A DNA stretch of 8,507 nucleotides from Bryobacterales bacterium (GCA_003132865.1 PKYZ01000291.1:219-8725), one strand, 5' to 3'; counted from the first letter of the stretch, positions 1 through 7,235 are shown. A program made the numbers and translations. The notes: generated by a model not told the origin, from the sequence alone.

Positions 1-922
1 CGTGATCGGTGGCGATGGCGTCCACCGCGCCGGCCACGATGCCGTCCACTACCGCGCCCGCATCGCAAGCGGTGCGCAGCGGCGGCTTCATTTTGAAATT
101 GCTGTCGTAGGGCAGCATCTGGGCGTCGGTCAGGGCGAAGTGGTGCGGAGTGGCTTCGCAGGTGACCGGCAGTCCTTGCTGCTTGGCATAGGCCACCATC
201 GCCATGGCGTTGCGCGTGGAGATGTGCGCCACGTGGAAGCGCGCGCCGGTGAGCTGCGCCAGCAGGATATCGCGCGCCACCATCACGTCTTCGGAACAGG
301 ACGGAATGCCGCGCAGGCCCAGCCGCACGGACTCAAAACCTTCGTGCATGTCGCCGCCCGCGCTCAGGTTCAGATCTTCGCAATGATCGATGACCGGCAG
401 GGCGAAGGAGCGCGCGAATTCCATGGCGCGGCGCATCACGCGGGCGTTCATCACGGGGCGTCCATCGTCGGAGATGGCCACTACGCCGGCGGCTTTCATG
501 GAGCCGATGGCCGACAACTCTTCGCCCGCGCTGTTTCTGGTGATGGCGCCGATGGGGAAGACGTTCGTCACGGCGAACTTGCGCGCGCGCTCGATGATGT
601 AGCTGGTCACGGTGGCATTGTCGTTCACCGGCAGCGTGTTGGGCATCGAGCAGATGGACGTGAATCCGCCGGCGGCCGCGGCGCGCGCGCCCGTCTCGAT
701 GGTTTCGGCGTGCTCGAAGCCGGGCTCGCGCAGATGCACGTGCATGTCGATGAAGCCGGGCGCCACGATCAAGCCGGAGGCGTCCAAGATCTCCGCTCCC
801 GGCGCTTCGAGACCCGCGCCGGCGGCGGCGATGACGCCGTCGCGAATCAGAATGTCGGCCAGCATGTCGGTGGCCGAAGCCGGGTCGATGACGCGCCCGT
901 TCTTGATGAGGAGTTGAGACAT
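1..922 (-). CDS. pyrC: Dihydroorotase, type I (partial, 3' end beyond window)
   Basis: Zinc-dependent dihydroorotase, which cyclises N-carbamoyl-L-aspartate to L-dihydroorotate, the third step of de novo pyrimidine synthesis in the cytoplasm. Translating the minus strand from the ATG at 922 gives 307 open codons. Visible motifs are HVHLREPG at residues 61-68 (zinc ligands H61 and H63), MPNT at 93-96, SDDG at 151-154, DHCED at 179-183 (H180), HVAHIST at 230-236 (H233), EATPHHF at 256-262, MKPPLR at 278-283, and ATDH at 304-307, which holds the catalytic Asp306. D153 stands where other dihydroorotases carry the carbamylated lysine, as in the Aquifex type I enzyme. The window ends right after ATDH, so roughly 120 C-terminal residues are missing compared with the usual ~425-430. 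The ATG follows the pyrB stop with no gap, and a weak GGTGA lies upstream, so translation is probably coupled. The identification is secure. Confidence 0.96.
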   Translation of the reverse strand, partial: MSQLLIKNGRVIDPASATDMLADILIRDGVIAAAGAGLEAPGAEILDASGLIVAPGFIDMHVHLREPGFEHAETIETGARAAAAGGFTSICSMPNTLPVNDNATVTSYIIERARKFAVTNVFPIGAITRNSAGEELSAIGSMKAAGVVAISDDGRPVMNARVMRRAMEFARSFALPVIDHCEDLNLSAGGDMHEGFESVRLGLRGIPSCSEDVMVARDILLAQLTGARFHVAHISTRNAMAMVAYAKQQGLPVTCEATPHHFALTDAQMLPYDSNFKMKPPLRTACDAGAVVDGIVAGAVDAIATDH

Positions 923-1831
923 CTAACCAATCACCCGCTCTAGCACCGCCATGCGCACGGCGACGCCGTTTTCGACCTGGTTGAGGATCACGGAGCGCTG
1001 GGAGTCGGCCACTTCCGAGGACAACTCGCGCCCGCGGTTGATGGGGCCGGGGTGCATGACGATGACTTCCGGTTTGGCCAGCGCCAGGTGCTCCAGCCGC
1101 AAGCCGTAGAATTGGAAATACTCGGCGGCCGGAAACGCCGCTTCGTGCTGCCGCTCGAGCTGCACGCGCAGCATCATGATGACGTCGGCGTTGCGAATCG
1201 CTTCGCGAATATCGTTGGTGAGAGTGACGCCGGGCGCGATGTGGGCCAGTTCGCGCGGCAGCAGCGAGGCCGGGCCGCACAGCACGATCTCCGCGCCGAA
1301 TTTCGAAAGCAGGTAGACGTTGGAACGGGCCACGCGGCTGTGGGCGATGTCGCCGATGATGGCCACGCGCAGGCCCTCCAGGCTGGGGCGGCGGTCGAGG
1401 ATGGTGCGCGCGTCGAGCAGCGCCTGGGTGGGGTGCTCGTGCGTGCCGTCGCCGGCGTTGATGATGGGCATGGCCAGGTGGCGTGCCAGAAAGTGCGGCG
1501 CGCCGGAGGCCGAATGCCGCATGACAATGGCGTTGGGGCGCATGGCCGCCAACGTGTTGAGCGTATCCACCAGCGACTCGCCCTTCGACACGCTGGAACC
1601 GGAGGCCGCGATGGAAACGGCGTCGGCGCCCAGGCGTTTGGCGGCGATTTCGAAGCTGGTGCGGGTGCGAGTGGACGCTTCGAAGAAGAGATTGACAATC
1701 ATCTTCCCGCGGAGCGTGTCCAGTTTCTTCTGCGATTGGTCCTGGACAGGTTGAAACTGCTTGGCGCGCGCCAGGATGGCTTCGATCTCGGCGCGATCCA
1801 GTTCTTCAATTCCCAGCAATCCTGCCGGCAT
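923..1831 (-). CDS. pyrB: Aspartate carbamoyltransferase catalytic subunit
   Basis: Catalytic chain of aspartate transcarbamoylase, which joins carbamoyl phosphate to aspartate, the committed step of pyrimidine synthesis. The protein has 302 residues, the normal size for the catalytic chain. The carbamoyl-phosphate loop STRTRTSFE is at residues 53-61, SKGESLVDT at 82-90 (K83), R105 lies in [13 protein letters not shown] is at 133-140, the aspartate-binding RVQLER is at 222-227, and MHPGPINRG is at 259-267. No regulatory-chain gene (pyrI) is seen. The ATG lies 3 bases past the pyrR stop, and the TAG at 923-925 abuts the pyrC ATG. Only weak ribosome binding sites are visible, so the three genes are probably translationally coupled. 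The pairing with a type I PyrC resembles the Aquifex arrangement, in which the two enzymes form a joint complex. That a complex forms here is inference. Confidence 0.97.
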   Translation of the reverse strand: MPAGLLGIEELDRAEIEAILARAKQFQPVQDQSQKKLDTLRGKMIVNLFFEASTRTRTSFEIAAKRLGADAVSIAASGSSVSKGESLVDTLNTLAAMRPNAIVMRHSASGAPHFLARHLAMPIINAGDGTHEHPTQALLDARTILDRRPSLEGLRVAIIGDIAHSRVARSNVYLLSKFGAEIVLCGPASLLPRELAHIAPGVTLTNDIREAIRNADVIMMLRVQLERQHEAAFPAAEYFQFYGLRLEHLALAKPEVIVMHPGPINRGRELSSEVADSQRSVILNQVENGVAVRMAVLERVIG

Positions 1832-1834
1832 GGT

Positions 1835-2371
1835 TTAAACGGCTTCGCTTTCGGCGACTTTTTCGACCATGAGCACTTTTTCCAGTTGGTCGATCTCCTG
1901 AAATTTGACTTCGATGATTTCGTCGTCGGTGGTTTGCACGGTGCGGCCGACGAACTGGGCTTCAATGGGCAACTCGCGGTGGCCGCGGTCGATCAAGACC
2001 AGCAGGTGTACGCGCGCCGGGCGGCCGTGGTCGAACAGGGCGTCCAACGCGGCGCGGATGGTGCGGCCGGTGTAGAGCACATCGTCCATCAGGATGATGT
2101 CTTTGCCTTGTACGGAAAACGGAATCTCGGTGGCGCTGACCACAGGCTTGATATCCACGGTGGTGAGGTCGTCGCGGTAGAGATTGATATCCAGAATGCC
2201 GACCGGCACGGCGCGCTGTTCGAGCGATTCGATTTTGCGGGCCAGGCGCTGGGCAAGCGGCACGCCACGGCGGCGAATGCCGATGAATGCCAGCCGGTCG
2301 AGATCGGAATTCTTCTCCAGGATTTCGTGCGCCAGCCGCACCAGCGTGCGGTCGATTTCCGAGGCGCTCAT
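1835..2371 (-). CDS. pyrR: Bifunctional pyr operon regulator / uracil phosphoribosyltransferase
   Basis: PyrR is a phosphoribosyltransferase-fold protein. In Firmicutes it binds pyr mRNA when UMP is high and causes attenuation, and it also makes UMP from uracil and PRPP. Seen here are the N-terminal helix DRTLVRLAHEILE, the GIRRRGVPLAQRL segment, the PRPP loop ILMDDVLYTGRTIR at residues 93-106, and the family-typical DRGHRELPI at 128-136. I chose the internal ATG at 2371 over the upstream ATG at 2401. It is preceded by AAAGG with a 7-base gap, and it gives 178 residues, close to the usual ~180, whereas the upstream ATG has no ribosome binding site and adds ten residues outside the family core. 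It is the first gene of pyrR-pyrB-pyrC. No PyrR-binding loop or attenuator is evident upstream, so the mode of regulation is open. Confidence 0.93.
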   Translation of the reverse strand: MSASEIDRTLVRLAHEILEKNSDLDRLAFIGIRRRGVPLAQRLARKIESLEQRAVPVGILDINLYRDDLTTVDIKPVVSATEIPFSVQGKDIILMDDVLYTGRTIRAALDALFDHGRPARVHLLVLIDRGHRELPIEAQFVGRTVQTTDDEIIEVKFQEIDQLEKVLMVEKVAESEAV

Positions 2372-2378
2372 GAGTTGG

Positions 2379-2383
2379 CCTTT
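2379..2383 (-). promoter_or_regulatory. Ribosome binding site deciding the pyrR start
   Basis: AAAGG on the minus strand, 7 bases before the ATG at 2371. The alternative ATG at 2401 has no comparable purine-rich site, which favours the shorter PyrR. Confidence 0.6.
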
Positions 2384-2547
2384 GGTGCGGGTGAGGGGCA
2401 TGGGCGTAGTAAGGAACAGCGTAGCATGGCGGACCGCGCGCCAGAACGCAATCGAAGAGCAGGCGAAAGGCGTTCGCGAAATGCTCGGGAAGGATGACTT
2501 CGCGGTTCATGAGTGTAAATAATCGCAACGGGAAGAACCGGCCTGGG

Positions 2548-2563
2548 CCAATTGGGTGTACAC
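2548..2563. promoter_or_regulatory. Two abutting 8-bp palindromes, possible operator
   Basis: CCAATTGG (2548-2555) is followed directly by GTGTACAC (2556-2563). Both are perfect palindromes, about 95-110 bases ahead of the start at 2658. Placement between divergent genes suits a dimeric regulator, but short palindromes arise by chance and no known operator is recognised. Confidence 0.25.
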
Positions 2564-2585
2564 TAACGCTAACGAACGCTACACG

Positions 2586-2605
2586 ACTCTCACGGCTGTG
2601 AGGGT
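2586..2605 (+). promoter_or_regulatory. Leader hairpin ahead of the TIGR03118 gene
   Basis: ACTCTCAC (2586-2593) pairs with GTGAGGGT (2598-2605) around a GGCT loop. That gives eight pairs including one G-U wobble. The wobble becomes a C-A mismatch on the other strand, so the structure favours plus-strand RNA, the 5' leader of the gene at 2658. No run of T follows, so it is not a normal terminator. Confidence 0.35.
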
Positions 2606-2638
2606 AAGTGTGATGGTTTGCACATACCGTTGAACGAC

Positions 2639-2646
2639 GAGGAGGG
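2639..2646 (+). promoter_or_regulatory. Strong ribosome binding site for the gene at 2658
   Basis: GAGGAGGG lies 11 bases before the ATG at 2658. The spacing is slightly long, but the match to the anti-Shine-Dalgarno sequence is excellent and fixes the start, which also opens a clean signal peptide. Confidence 0.75.
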
Positions 2647-2657
2647 CAAGTACAATC

Positions 2658-4442
2658 ATGCATACGCAAGATTCTAGAAGATGGGCAACGCTGGCAGGAT
2701 GCGCCCTGTGTGTGGCTGCATTTTCAGGCTCACTATGGGCTGCGAACGCGTACGTAGTTCGCAATCTGACATCGGATATCCCCGATTTGGCCGACTATAC
2801 CGATCCGAACCTGAAAGGCGCGTGGGGCATCTCGGAATCGAGCACCAGCCCGTTCTGGATCTCGGACGCGGGCGCGGGGCTGTCCACGCTCTATACCAGC
2901 ACCGGCAGCGTGATTTCGCTGGTGGTGACCATACCGCCCTCCAAGGCAGGTGGCACTACAGGCGTTCCGACCGGGACGGTCAACAACAGCACGACGGGTT
3001 TTGCGATCGCCACCGGAGATGCGGCGTCGTTCATTTTCGACACGTTGGACGGCACCATATCCGGCTGGAACCACACCGTGAACGCGACCGAAGCGCAGAT
3101 AATGGTAGACAACTCGGCATCAGGGGCGGTCTATACGGGTCTCGCGATTGGTACAAGCGGTTCCAATACCTACCTTTACGCCGCGAATCTTCACAGCGGG
3201 ACTATCGACGTCTTTGACTCCAACTATAAACCGGTTACTTTGCCAAATGCCTTCCAGGACGGCAACCTTCCGGCGGGCTACGCGCCTTTCAATATTCAGA
3301 ATCTCGCGGGCAATTTGTACGTCGCCTACGCGCTACAGAACACCGGCAAGAACTTCGCGATGCCTGGCGCGGGTAACGGATACGTGGACGTTTACAGCAC
3401 GGCGGGAACGCTAATGGACCGGCTGATCGCGGGCGGACACCTGAATGCGCCCTGGGGATTGGCGATCGCTCCCAGCAACTTCGGCGATTACGCAAGCGAT
3501 CTGCTGGTGGGGAATTTCGGCGACGGCACCGTCAACGTGTTCAACCCCACCACCGGCGCGTATATAGCTACACTCGACGACCTTTATGGCACTACCATCG
3601 TGGTCCCAAATCTCTGGGCGCTGCTGGCCGGCAACGGTGGCAGCGGCGGAGACGCGAACGCCGTCTATTTCACGGCTGGGATTCCGGGTCCGGACAACGG
3701 AAACCATGGCTTGCTTGGCCGGCTCCAGGCGGCGCCTATCGTCACCGCCACTAACGTCGTCAATGGCGCGAGCTTCCAGCCCGCTATCGCTCCGAACACA
3801 TGGGTCACCATAACGGGAGGAAACCTCTCGGGGACCACGCGAGTGTGGGACACCAACGACTTCGTGAATTCGGCGCTCCCGACCGACATTGATAGTGTGA
3901 GCGTGAAGGTGAACGGGACATACGCGTATGTGGAATATGTCAGCCCCACCCAGCTTAACATTTTGTTGCCGGTGGGTCTGGCGTCGGGGCAGGCAACTTT
4001 CGAAACCTACAACTTCGGCCTCGCCAGCACAGCCGTAACTGTCCAAGTACAAGACGTGGCGCCGGCTTTCTTCCTGCAAAGCGATGGGAAGCACATTGTG
4101 GCGACGCACGCGGATGGCTCGCTGATAGGACCAACGACGACAACCGGGGCCACGCCGGCGGCGCCCGGCGAAACCATCGTTCTTTATGGCACCGGGTTCG
4201 GCGTTACGAATCCCGCGGCGCCGGAAGGAAAGCTGATTACAACCGCGCTGCCCCTGGCTACGCCGCCGACCATAACTGTCGGCGCAACCGCCGGCCAAGT
4301 CACATTCGCAGGTCTGACTTATGCCGGTTTGTACCAGATCAACGTGACCATACCGGCTTCCACGGCCAGCGGAGATGTGGCGGTGGTGGCGCTGGTGGGC
4401 TCTATAGCCTCGCCGGGTACCGCGGTGATCGCAGTGCAGTAA
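2658..4442 (+). CDS. Secreted TIGR03118 protein with Solibacter C-terminal domain (TIGR03437)
   Basis: Exported protein of 594 residues with unknown biochemical role. Residues 1 to about 31 form a signal peptide: RR at 7-8, a hydrophobic stretch at 10-26, and a likely cut near SLWA/ANA. Residues ~32-359 match what I know of TIGR03118, a beta-propeller-like family. The family wording includes GAWGIS, FIFDTLDGTISGW, YLYAANLHSGTIDVFD, PAGYAPFNIQN, NAPWGLAIAP, LLVGNFGDGTVNVF and YFTAG. Residues ~360-594 match the Solibacter C-terminal domain: NVVNGASFQPAIAPNTWVTI, YVSPTQLNILLP, PGETIVLYGTGFG and LYQINVTIP. No transmembrane anchor or catalytic motif is evident. The start is supported by GAGGAGGG upstream. 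It is transcribed divergently from pyrR and convergently with the peptidase gene, so it is probably a single-gene unit. Family assignment is firm. A surface, adhesion or matrix role is only inference. Confidence 0.93.
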   Translation: MHTQDSRRWATLAGCALCVAAFSGSLWAANAYVVRNLTSDIPDLADYTDPNLKGAWGISESSTSPFWISDAGAGLSTLYTSTGSVISLVVTIPPSKAGGTTGVPTGTVNNSTTGFAIATGDAASFIFDTLDGTISGWNHTVNATEAQIMVDNSASGAVYTGLAIGTSGSNTYLYAANLHSGTIDVFDSNYKPVTLPNAFQDGNLPAGYAPFNIQNLAGNLYVAYALQNTGKNFAMPGAGNGYVDVYSTAGTLMDRLIAGGHLNAPWGLAIAPSNFGDYASDLLVGNFGDGTVNVFNPTTGAYIATLDDLYGTTIVVPNLWALLAGNGGSGGDANAVYFTAGIPGPDNGNHGLLGRLQAAPIVTATNVVNGASFQPAIAPNTWVTITGGNLSGTTRVWDTNDFVNSALPTDIDSVSVKVNGTYAYVEYVSPTQLNILLPVGLASGQATFETYNFGLASTAVTVQVQDVAPAFFLQSDGKHIVATHADGSLIGPTTTTGATPAAPGETIVLYGTGFGVTNPAAPEGKLITTALPLATPPTITVGATAGQVTFAGLTYAGLYQINVTIPASTASGDVAVVALVGSIASPGTAVIAVQ

Positions 4443-4589
4443 GTGGGGCAGACCTCCAGGTCTGTCAGGATGGGCTTGCAGCCCACCAACCGTTATGAAA
4501 ACCGCGCGGTGGGGCAGGCCCTCGGCCTGCGGCGGCCTCTCAGGCCGACGCGGGCGTCGGCCGCAAGGACTGGAGGAGTCCTGCCCCAC
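4443..4589. repeat. Intergenic array of six hairpins with GTGGGGCAG boundaries
   Basis: The array starts on the base after the stop codon at 4442 and fills most of the gap to the convergent gene. It holds six perfect stems: CAGACC/GGTCTG (4449-4464), TGGGCT/AGCCCA (4471-4485), GCAGGCC/GGCCTGC (4514-4530), GGCCT/AGGCC (4534-4546), GCCGACG/CGTCGGC (4544-4561; shares 3 bases with the previous one) and AGGACT/AGTCCT (4566-4582). The word GTGGGGCAG occurs at 4443 and 4509 and, inverted, at 4581-4589, so the whole element is bounded by inverted copies. Stem arms change together between units, which implies selection for pairing. The position suggests it could also end transcription from both sides. 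A related copy lies at 8196-8280. Confidence 0.85.
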
Positions 4590-4595
4590 GAAGCT

Positions 4596-6731
4596 TCATC
4601 CATTGCCTAAGATCGCCAGAGTTTCTCGTAGTAGCGCGGCGTTGCGCCCAAGCGCCTCGGCCAAAATGCGCGCCTGCCGCTGAGCTTCCTTCCAGTCGCG
4701 TTTCTCGATTGCTTCAGTGAGGCCGGGAAGCTCCAGATGGCCGTAAGTGAAGCGCGCCGCGTAGAGCGTGTGCTTGAACCACGGGCGGCCGGGGATGCCG
4801 TCCGGGTTCGCCCAATTGGATTCCACGCGCATGATGCCGCCGTTCACCCGTGCGGCGAGTTTGGCGTCGAGCGGGCCGTTGGCAAGGGCTTGCGCCAGTG
4901 CGGCGCTCAGATCGCCGCCGGCCTGCCGGAACTCTGCGATGCGCAGTTCGAGCGTCCGGAAATCCACTTGCCGGCGAGCCTGCCGGTTGGCCGCCAGCAC
5001 CGACGCAAACGTCGCGATATCGCGCCCGTACGCGGCAAAATCGAAAGGCAGAATTTCAGCGCCGGCCAGACGCAGCGCCAGCGCGCCCCAATACTGCGTC
5101 ATCAGGGTGTGATAGCGGTAGCCGGGATCGCCGAAATGATTCATCCAGAAGAAGTCGTCGTAAGCCGAGTGATAGACGCCGTAAGGGCCGTCGAACTGGA
5201 GCTCCACCGTGGGACGGCATAGATGGTTCAGAAAGACGGTGAAGTCCGAGCCGCTGCCGATGCGGGTTTCGACCAGGTTTTCGTCGGTCACCGGGCGCCT
5301 GTCTTTCTCCGCCGCGCGCGCGCCAGCCGCGGAGGCGCGCCACTCCTGGTACAAAGTCGAGCCTGAGGGAGCGGGCATGTCGCGGCTCAGTTCCACCAGC
5401 AGTGGCGCCAGCGAGCCGATGGCGCTGGGATGGAAGTTAGGGCCCGAGGTGGATGAATCCACGTTGAGATAGGCGACCAGCTTCTGCTTCAGCTCGTCGC
5501 CGAACTGCTCCCCCCACTCGGTGGAACCGGTGAGTCCCACTTCTTCGCCATCCCAACTCGCCACGATAAGGGTGCGCTTGGGCCGGAATCCTGGCGCTTT
5601 CAGTTGGCCCAGGGCGCGGGTCAGTTCCATCAAGGATGCTGTGCCGCTGGATGGATCGACCCCGCCGAATTCCCAGGCGTCCCGGTGATTGCCAAGCACG
5701 ATCCACTCGTCGGGAAACTGGCTGCCCCGGATGCGCGCTTCTACCACGTAGTTGGGCTTGGGGCTGGTGTCCATATCCACCTTCATGTGTACGCGCACGG
5801 CGCCGCCGCCGAGATGGTATGGAAAGGGCAGGCCGCCCTGCCACGTCTTGGGCGCCAGCGGACCATCCATGCGCGCGAGTAGCGGCTTGGCATCCCGCCA
5901 GGACATGGCGACGGCCATGATTTTCGGCAGCGAGACGGCTTCCTCCATCGGGATGCGTTTGGCGCCTTCCACCGAAGCCCAACCAGGCGTGAGCGGATCG
6001 CCGGGAACCAGGAAATCGTAAGTGATCGAGCCGCGCTGGATGTGGCTCTCGGGTCCCCATGGCCCATCGGGGAACACCTTGCCGCGCTCGAAGCCGTCTT
6101 CGGCCGGATCGGAATAGATGAGCAGGCCGGCGGCGCCCGCATTCTGCGCGGTGAGAGCTTTGAAGCCGCGGTAACTGTAGGGGTTCGAGTAGCGCACCAA
6201 CACGATCTTCCCTTTTACGCTTATGTGGTGGCGGCGCAGCACGTCGTAGTCTTCGGGATTGCCGCTGTGCGCGTAGACCAGCGGCGCGGTCGCTTCGCCG
6301 GAAGCCGACATGGAGAGATAGCCGCCGCGAATGGCGGAGTTCTTCGTGTCCGGATCGGCGTCGTAGGGGTCTTCGCGGAGAGATGCGCGATACGCGGTGG
6401 GCGCGACCATTTCCACGGCGATGGAGCGGGGCAGGGAAGTCAGGACGTCGTAGCGAAGGATGCGGACATCTTCGAGACCCTGCTCGTTCCAAAGGCGCGC
6501 GACATAGAGCGCCAGCTCGTGATTGCGTTCGGAGCCGGCGGGATGCGGTTCGGCGGTGAAGTAGCGATGCTGTTTCTTCTCCTCTTCGGGCGAAGGGATG
6601 GCGCGGAATTGCCGTTCGATGGCTTGCTCTTCGCGGGCGCGGGTCGCGGAGTAGCCGGTCATGTGCGGGTCGGCGTCTTGGGCGTGGAGCGCGGTAAGAA
6701 GGAGTGCCGAGAAGATGAGGCGAGAGCGCAT
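4596..6731 (-). CDS. Secreted M28-family zinc peptidase, glutamate carboxypeptidase II-like
   Basis: Exported metallopeptidase of 711 residues, close to human glutamate carboxypeptidase II (~750). A signal peptide covers residues 1-17 (MRSRLIFSALLLTALHA). An N-terminal protease lobe is followed by a PA insert (~140-290, with YSDPAEDGF and GDPLTPGW), the M28 core (~325-550) and a transferrin-receptor-like dimerisation domain (~590-711). The two-zinc site is complete: H349 in GNHRDAW, D359 in GGVDPSSG, catalytic E396 and ligand E397 in DGEEVGL, D425 in LNVDSS, and H521 in VYHSAY. The S1 arginine patch and the K699-equivalent lysine of the human enzyme are not conserved, so the glutamate-releasing specificity is doubtful and a general aminopeptidase or carboxypeptidase role is more likely. 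No good ribosome binding site precedes the ATG; a -10-like AATACT sits 5 bases upstream, so a leaderless transcript is possible. Confidence 0.94.
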   Translation of the reverse strand: MRSRLIFSALLLTALHAQDADPHMTGYSATRAREEQAIERQFRAIPSPEEEKKQHRYFTAEPHPAGSERNHELALYVARLWNEQGLEDVRILRYDVLTSLPRSIAVEMVAPTAYRASLREDPYDADPDTKNSAIRGGYLSMSASGEATAPLVYAHSGNPEDYDVLRRHHISVKGKIVLVRYSNPYSYRGFKALTAQNAGAAGLLIYSDPAEDGFERGKVFPDGPWGPESHIQRGSITYDFLVPGDPLTPGWASVEGAKRIPMEEAVSLPKIMAVAMSWRDAKPLLARMDGPLAPKTWQGGLPFPYHLGGGAVRVHMKVDMDTSPKPNYVVEARIRGSQFPDEWIVLGNHRDAWEFGGVDPSSGTASLMELTRALGQLKAPGFRPKRTLIVASWDGEEVGLTGSTEWGEQFGDELKQKLVAYLNVDSSTSGPNFHPSAIGSLAPLLVELSRDMPAPSGSTLYQEWRASAAGARAAEKDRRPVTDENLVETRIGSGSDFTVFLNHLCRPTVELQFDGPYGVYHSAYDDFFWMNHFGDPGYRYHTLMTQYWGALALRLAGAEILPFDFAAYGRDIATFASVLAANRQARRQVDFRTLELRIAEFRQAGGDLSAALAQALANGPLDAKLAARVNGGIMRVESNWANPDGIPGRPWFKHTLYAARFTYGHLELPGLTEAIEKRDWKEAQRQARILAEALGRNAALLRETLAILGNG

Positions 6732-6812
6732 GGTTCAGTATTCAAGCTTCGCAGATATTTGGAGGGCCGGGGCAAATCGCTTCCATTCTTGCGCGCCACG
6801 GCCAGTGGCTGG

Positions 6813-6882
6813 GATTGGCTTTGTAAGGAAAAATCTGCCGAACAAAGCCAATCGCCAGAAATACACTTGGATTCGGTTTTGT
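6813..6882 (+). promoter_or_regulatory. 12-bp inverted repeat with an alternative 3' partner
   Basis: GATTGGCTTTGT (6813-6824) is the exact reverse complement of ACAAAGCCAATC (6842-6853), with a 17-base loop. The second arm can instead pair with GATTCGGTTTTGT (6870-6882) if one C is bulged and one G-U pair is allowed, because 6869-6882 is an imperfect direct repeat of 6812-6824. The two hairpins exclude each other, as in attenuators and riboswitches, but no poly-U tract follows and no known class is recognised. It could also be a remnant of a small mobile element. Confidence 0.5.
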
Positions 6883-6944
6883 TTGTGATAGTTACGGAGT
6901 TTAGTTGAAGTGTTGGTTATGGAATGTGCAGGCCGGGTTGTTGG

Positions 6945-7148
6945 AGCCGGCGCGATGCGTTCCGGCTGCGGTTGAAATTGTCAAAGAGCCAGCGGGTTCC
7001 CGATAGAACACCTCGCGGCGAGTGCGGGGAACCGTTTCGCACAGGGTGGATATCTCCCTGCCCGACATCAGTGTAGCACGACGTTTTCCTGGATCGGCGA
7101 GATTGATCGTGCTTAGCGATTATTTTCAGTCAGTTAGGCAGGACTGAA
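6945..7148. other. Cluster of perfect hairpins in the divergent intergenic region
   Basis: Perfect stems follow one another: AGCCGG/CCGGCT (6945-6950, 6962-6967), GTGCG/CGCAC (7022-7026, 7038-7042), CAGGG/CCCTG (7042-7046, 7056-7060), AGCACGA/TCGTGCT (7075-7081, 7107-7113) and TTCAGTC/GACTGAA (7125-7131, 7142-7148). They might form the leader of the hydrolase mRNA, a small RNA or operators. The high GC content makes some of them expected by chance. The 7-bp stems are the most notable. Confidence 0.35.
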
Positions 7149-7226
7149 TGGCGTGAATGGTGGGTGGTTGGATATGCCGCCTAGTCTGGTGGCCAAACTT
7201 CAGGCTGCCTTTTTGACGGCAGTTAG

Positions 7227-7235
7227 TGATAGAAT
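7227..7235 (+). promoter_or_regulatory. Extended -10 promoter of the alpha/beta hydrolase gene
   Basis: TGATAGAAT fits an extended -10 (TG, one base, then TAGAAT, five of six matches to TATAAT). Transcription would begin around 7242-7244, at the ATG itself, so the mRNA would be leaderless. A TTGACG lies at 7213-7218 but only 11 bases upstream, too close for a normal -35 partner. The site argues against the in-frame GTG at 7226, which would lie upstream of the transcript. Confidence 0.45.

Larger units (their letters stand above)
2402..2657. other. Divergent intergenic region, pyrR / TIGR03118 gene
   Basis: This 256-base stretch separates two divergent genes. The half next to pyrR is GC-rich, and I see no consensus promoter, PyrR-binding loop or U-tailed terminator in it. 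A poor -10-like TACGCT sits at 2420-2425 on the minus strand. The other half holds two abutting palindromes, an AACGCT direct repeat around 2565-2580, a hairpin and a ribosome binding site, listed separately. No small gene with a credible start and composition is visible. Confidence 0.6.

Noticed and set aside
2..943. Long plus-strand open frame across the dihydroorotase gene
   Set aside because: It is antisense to a clear pyrC with intact motifs. Its His- and Gly-rich translation is typical of an opposite-strand shadow in GC-rich DNA.
2371..2401. Longer PyrR starting at the ATG at 2401
   Set aside because: It has no ribosome binding site and adds ten residues outside the family core. The ATG at 2371 has AAAGG at good spacing and gives the usual length.
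1052..2497. Plus-strand open frame of 481 codons over pyrB and pyrR
   Set aside because: It covers two certain genes on the other strand, has low-complexity composition and no recognisable domain.
3411..4589. Minus-strand open frame of 392 codons under the TIGR03118 gene and hairpin array
   Set aside because: It is antisense to a well-supported gene, Arg/Gly-rich without domain wording, and its start lies inside the repeat array.
4443..4589. CRISPR array
   Set aside because: The repeats are short hairpins of varying sequence with irregular spacing, not identical direct repeats separated by equal-length spacers.
6042..6908. Plus-strand open frame extending from the peptidase gene into the intergenic region
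   Set aside because: Most of it mirrors the peptidase gene. The tail after 6731 has no family resemblance and crosses the inverted repeat.
6925..7045. Possible tRNA or known small RNA in the divergent intergenic region
   Set aside because: I could not build a cloverleaf with a T-arm and acceptor stem, and no known RNA family wording was recognised.
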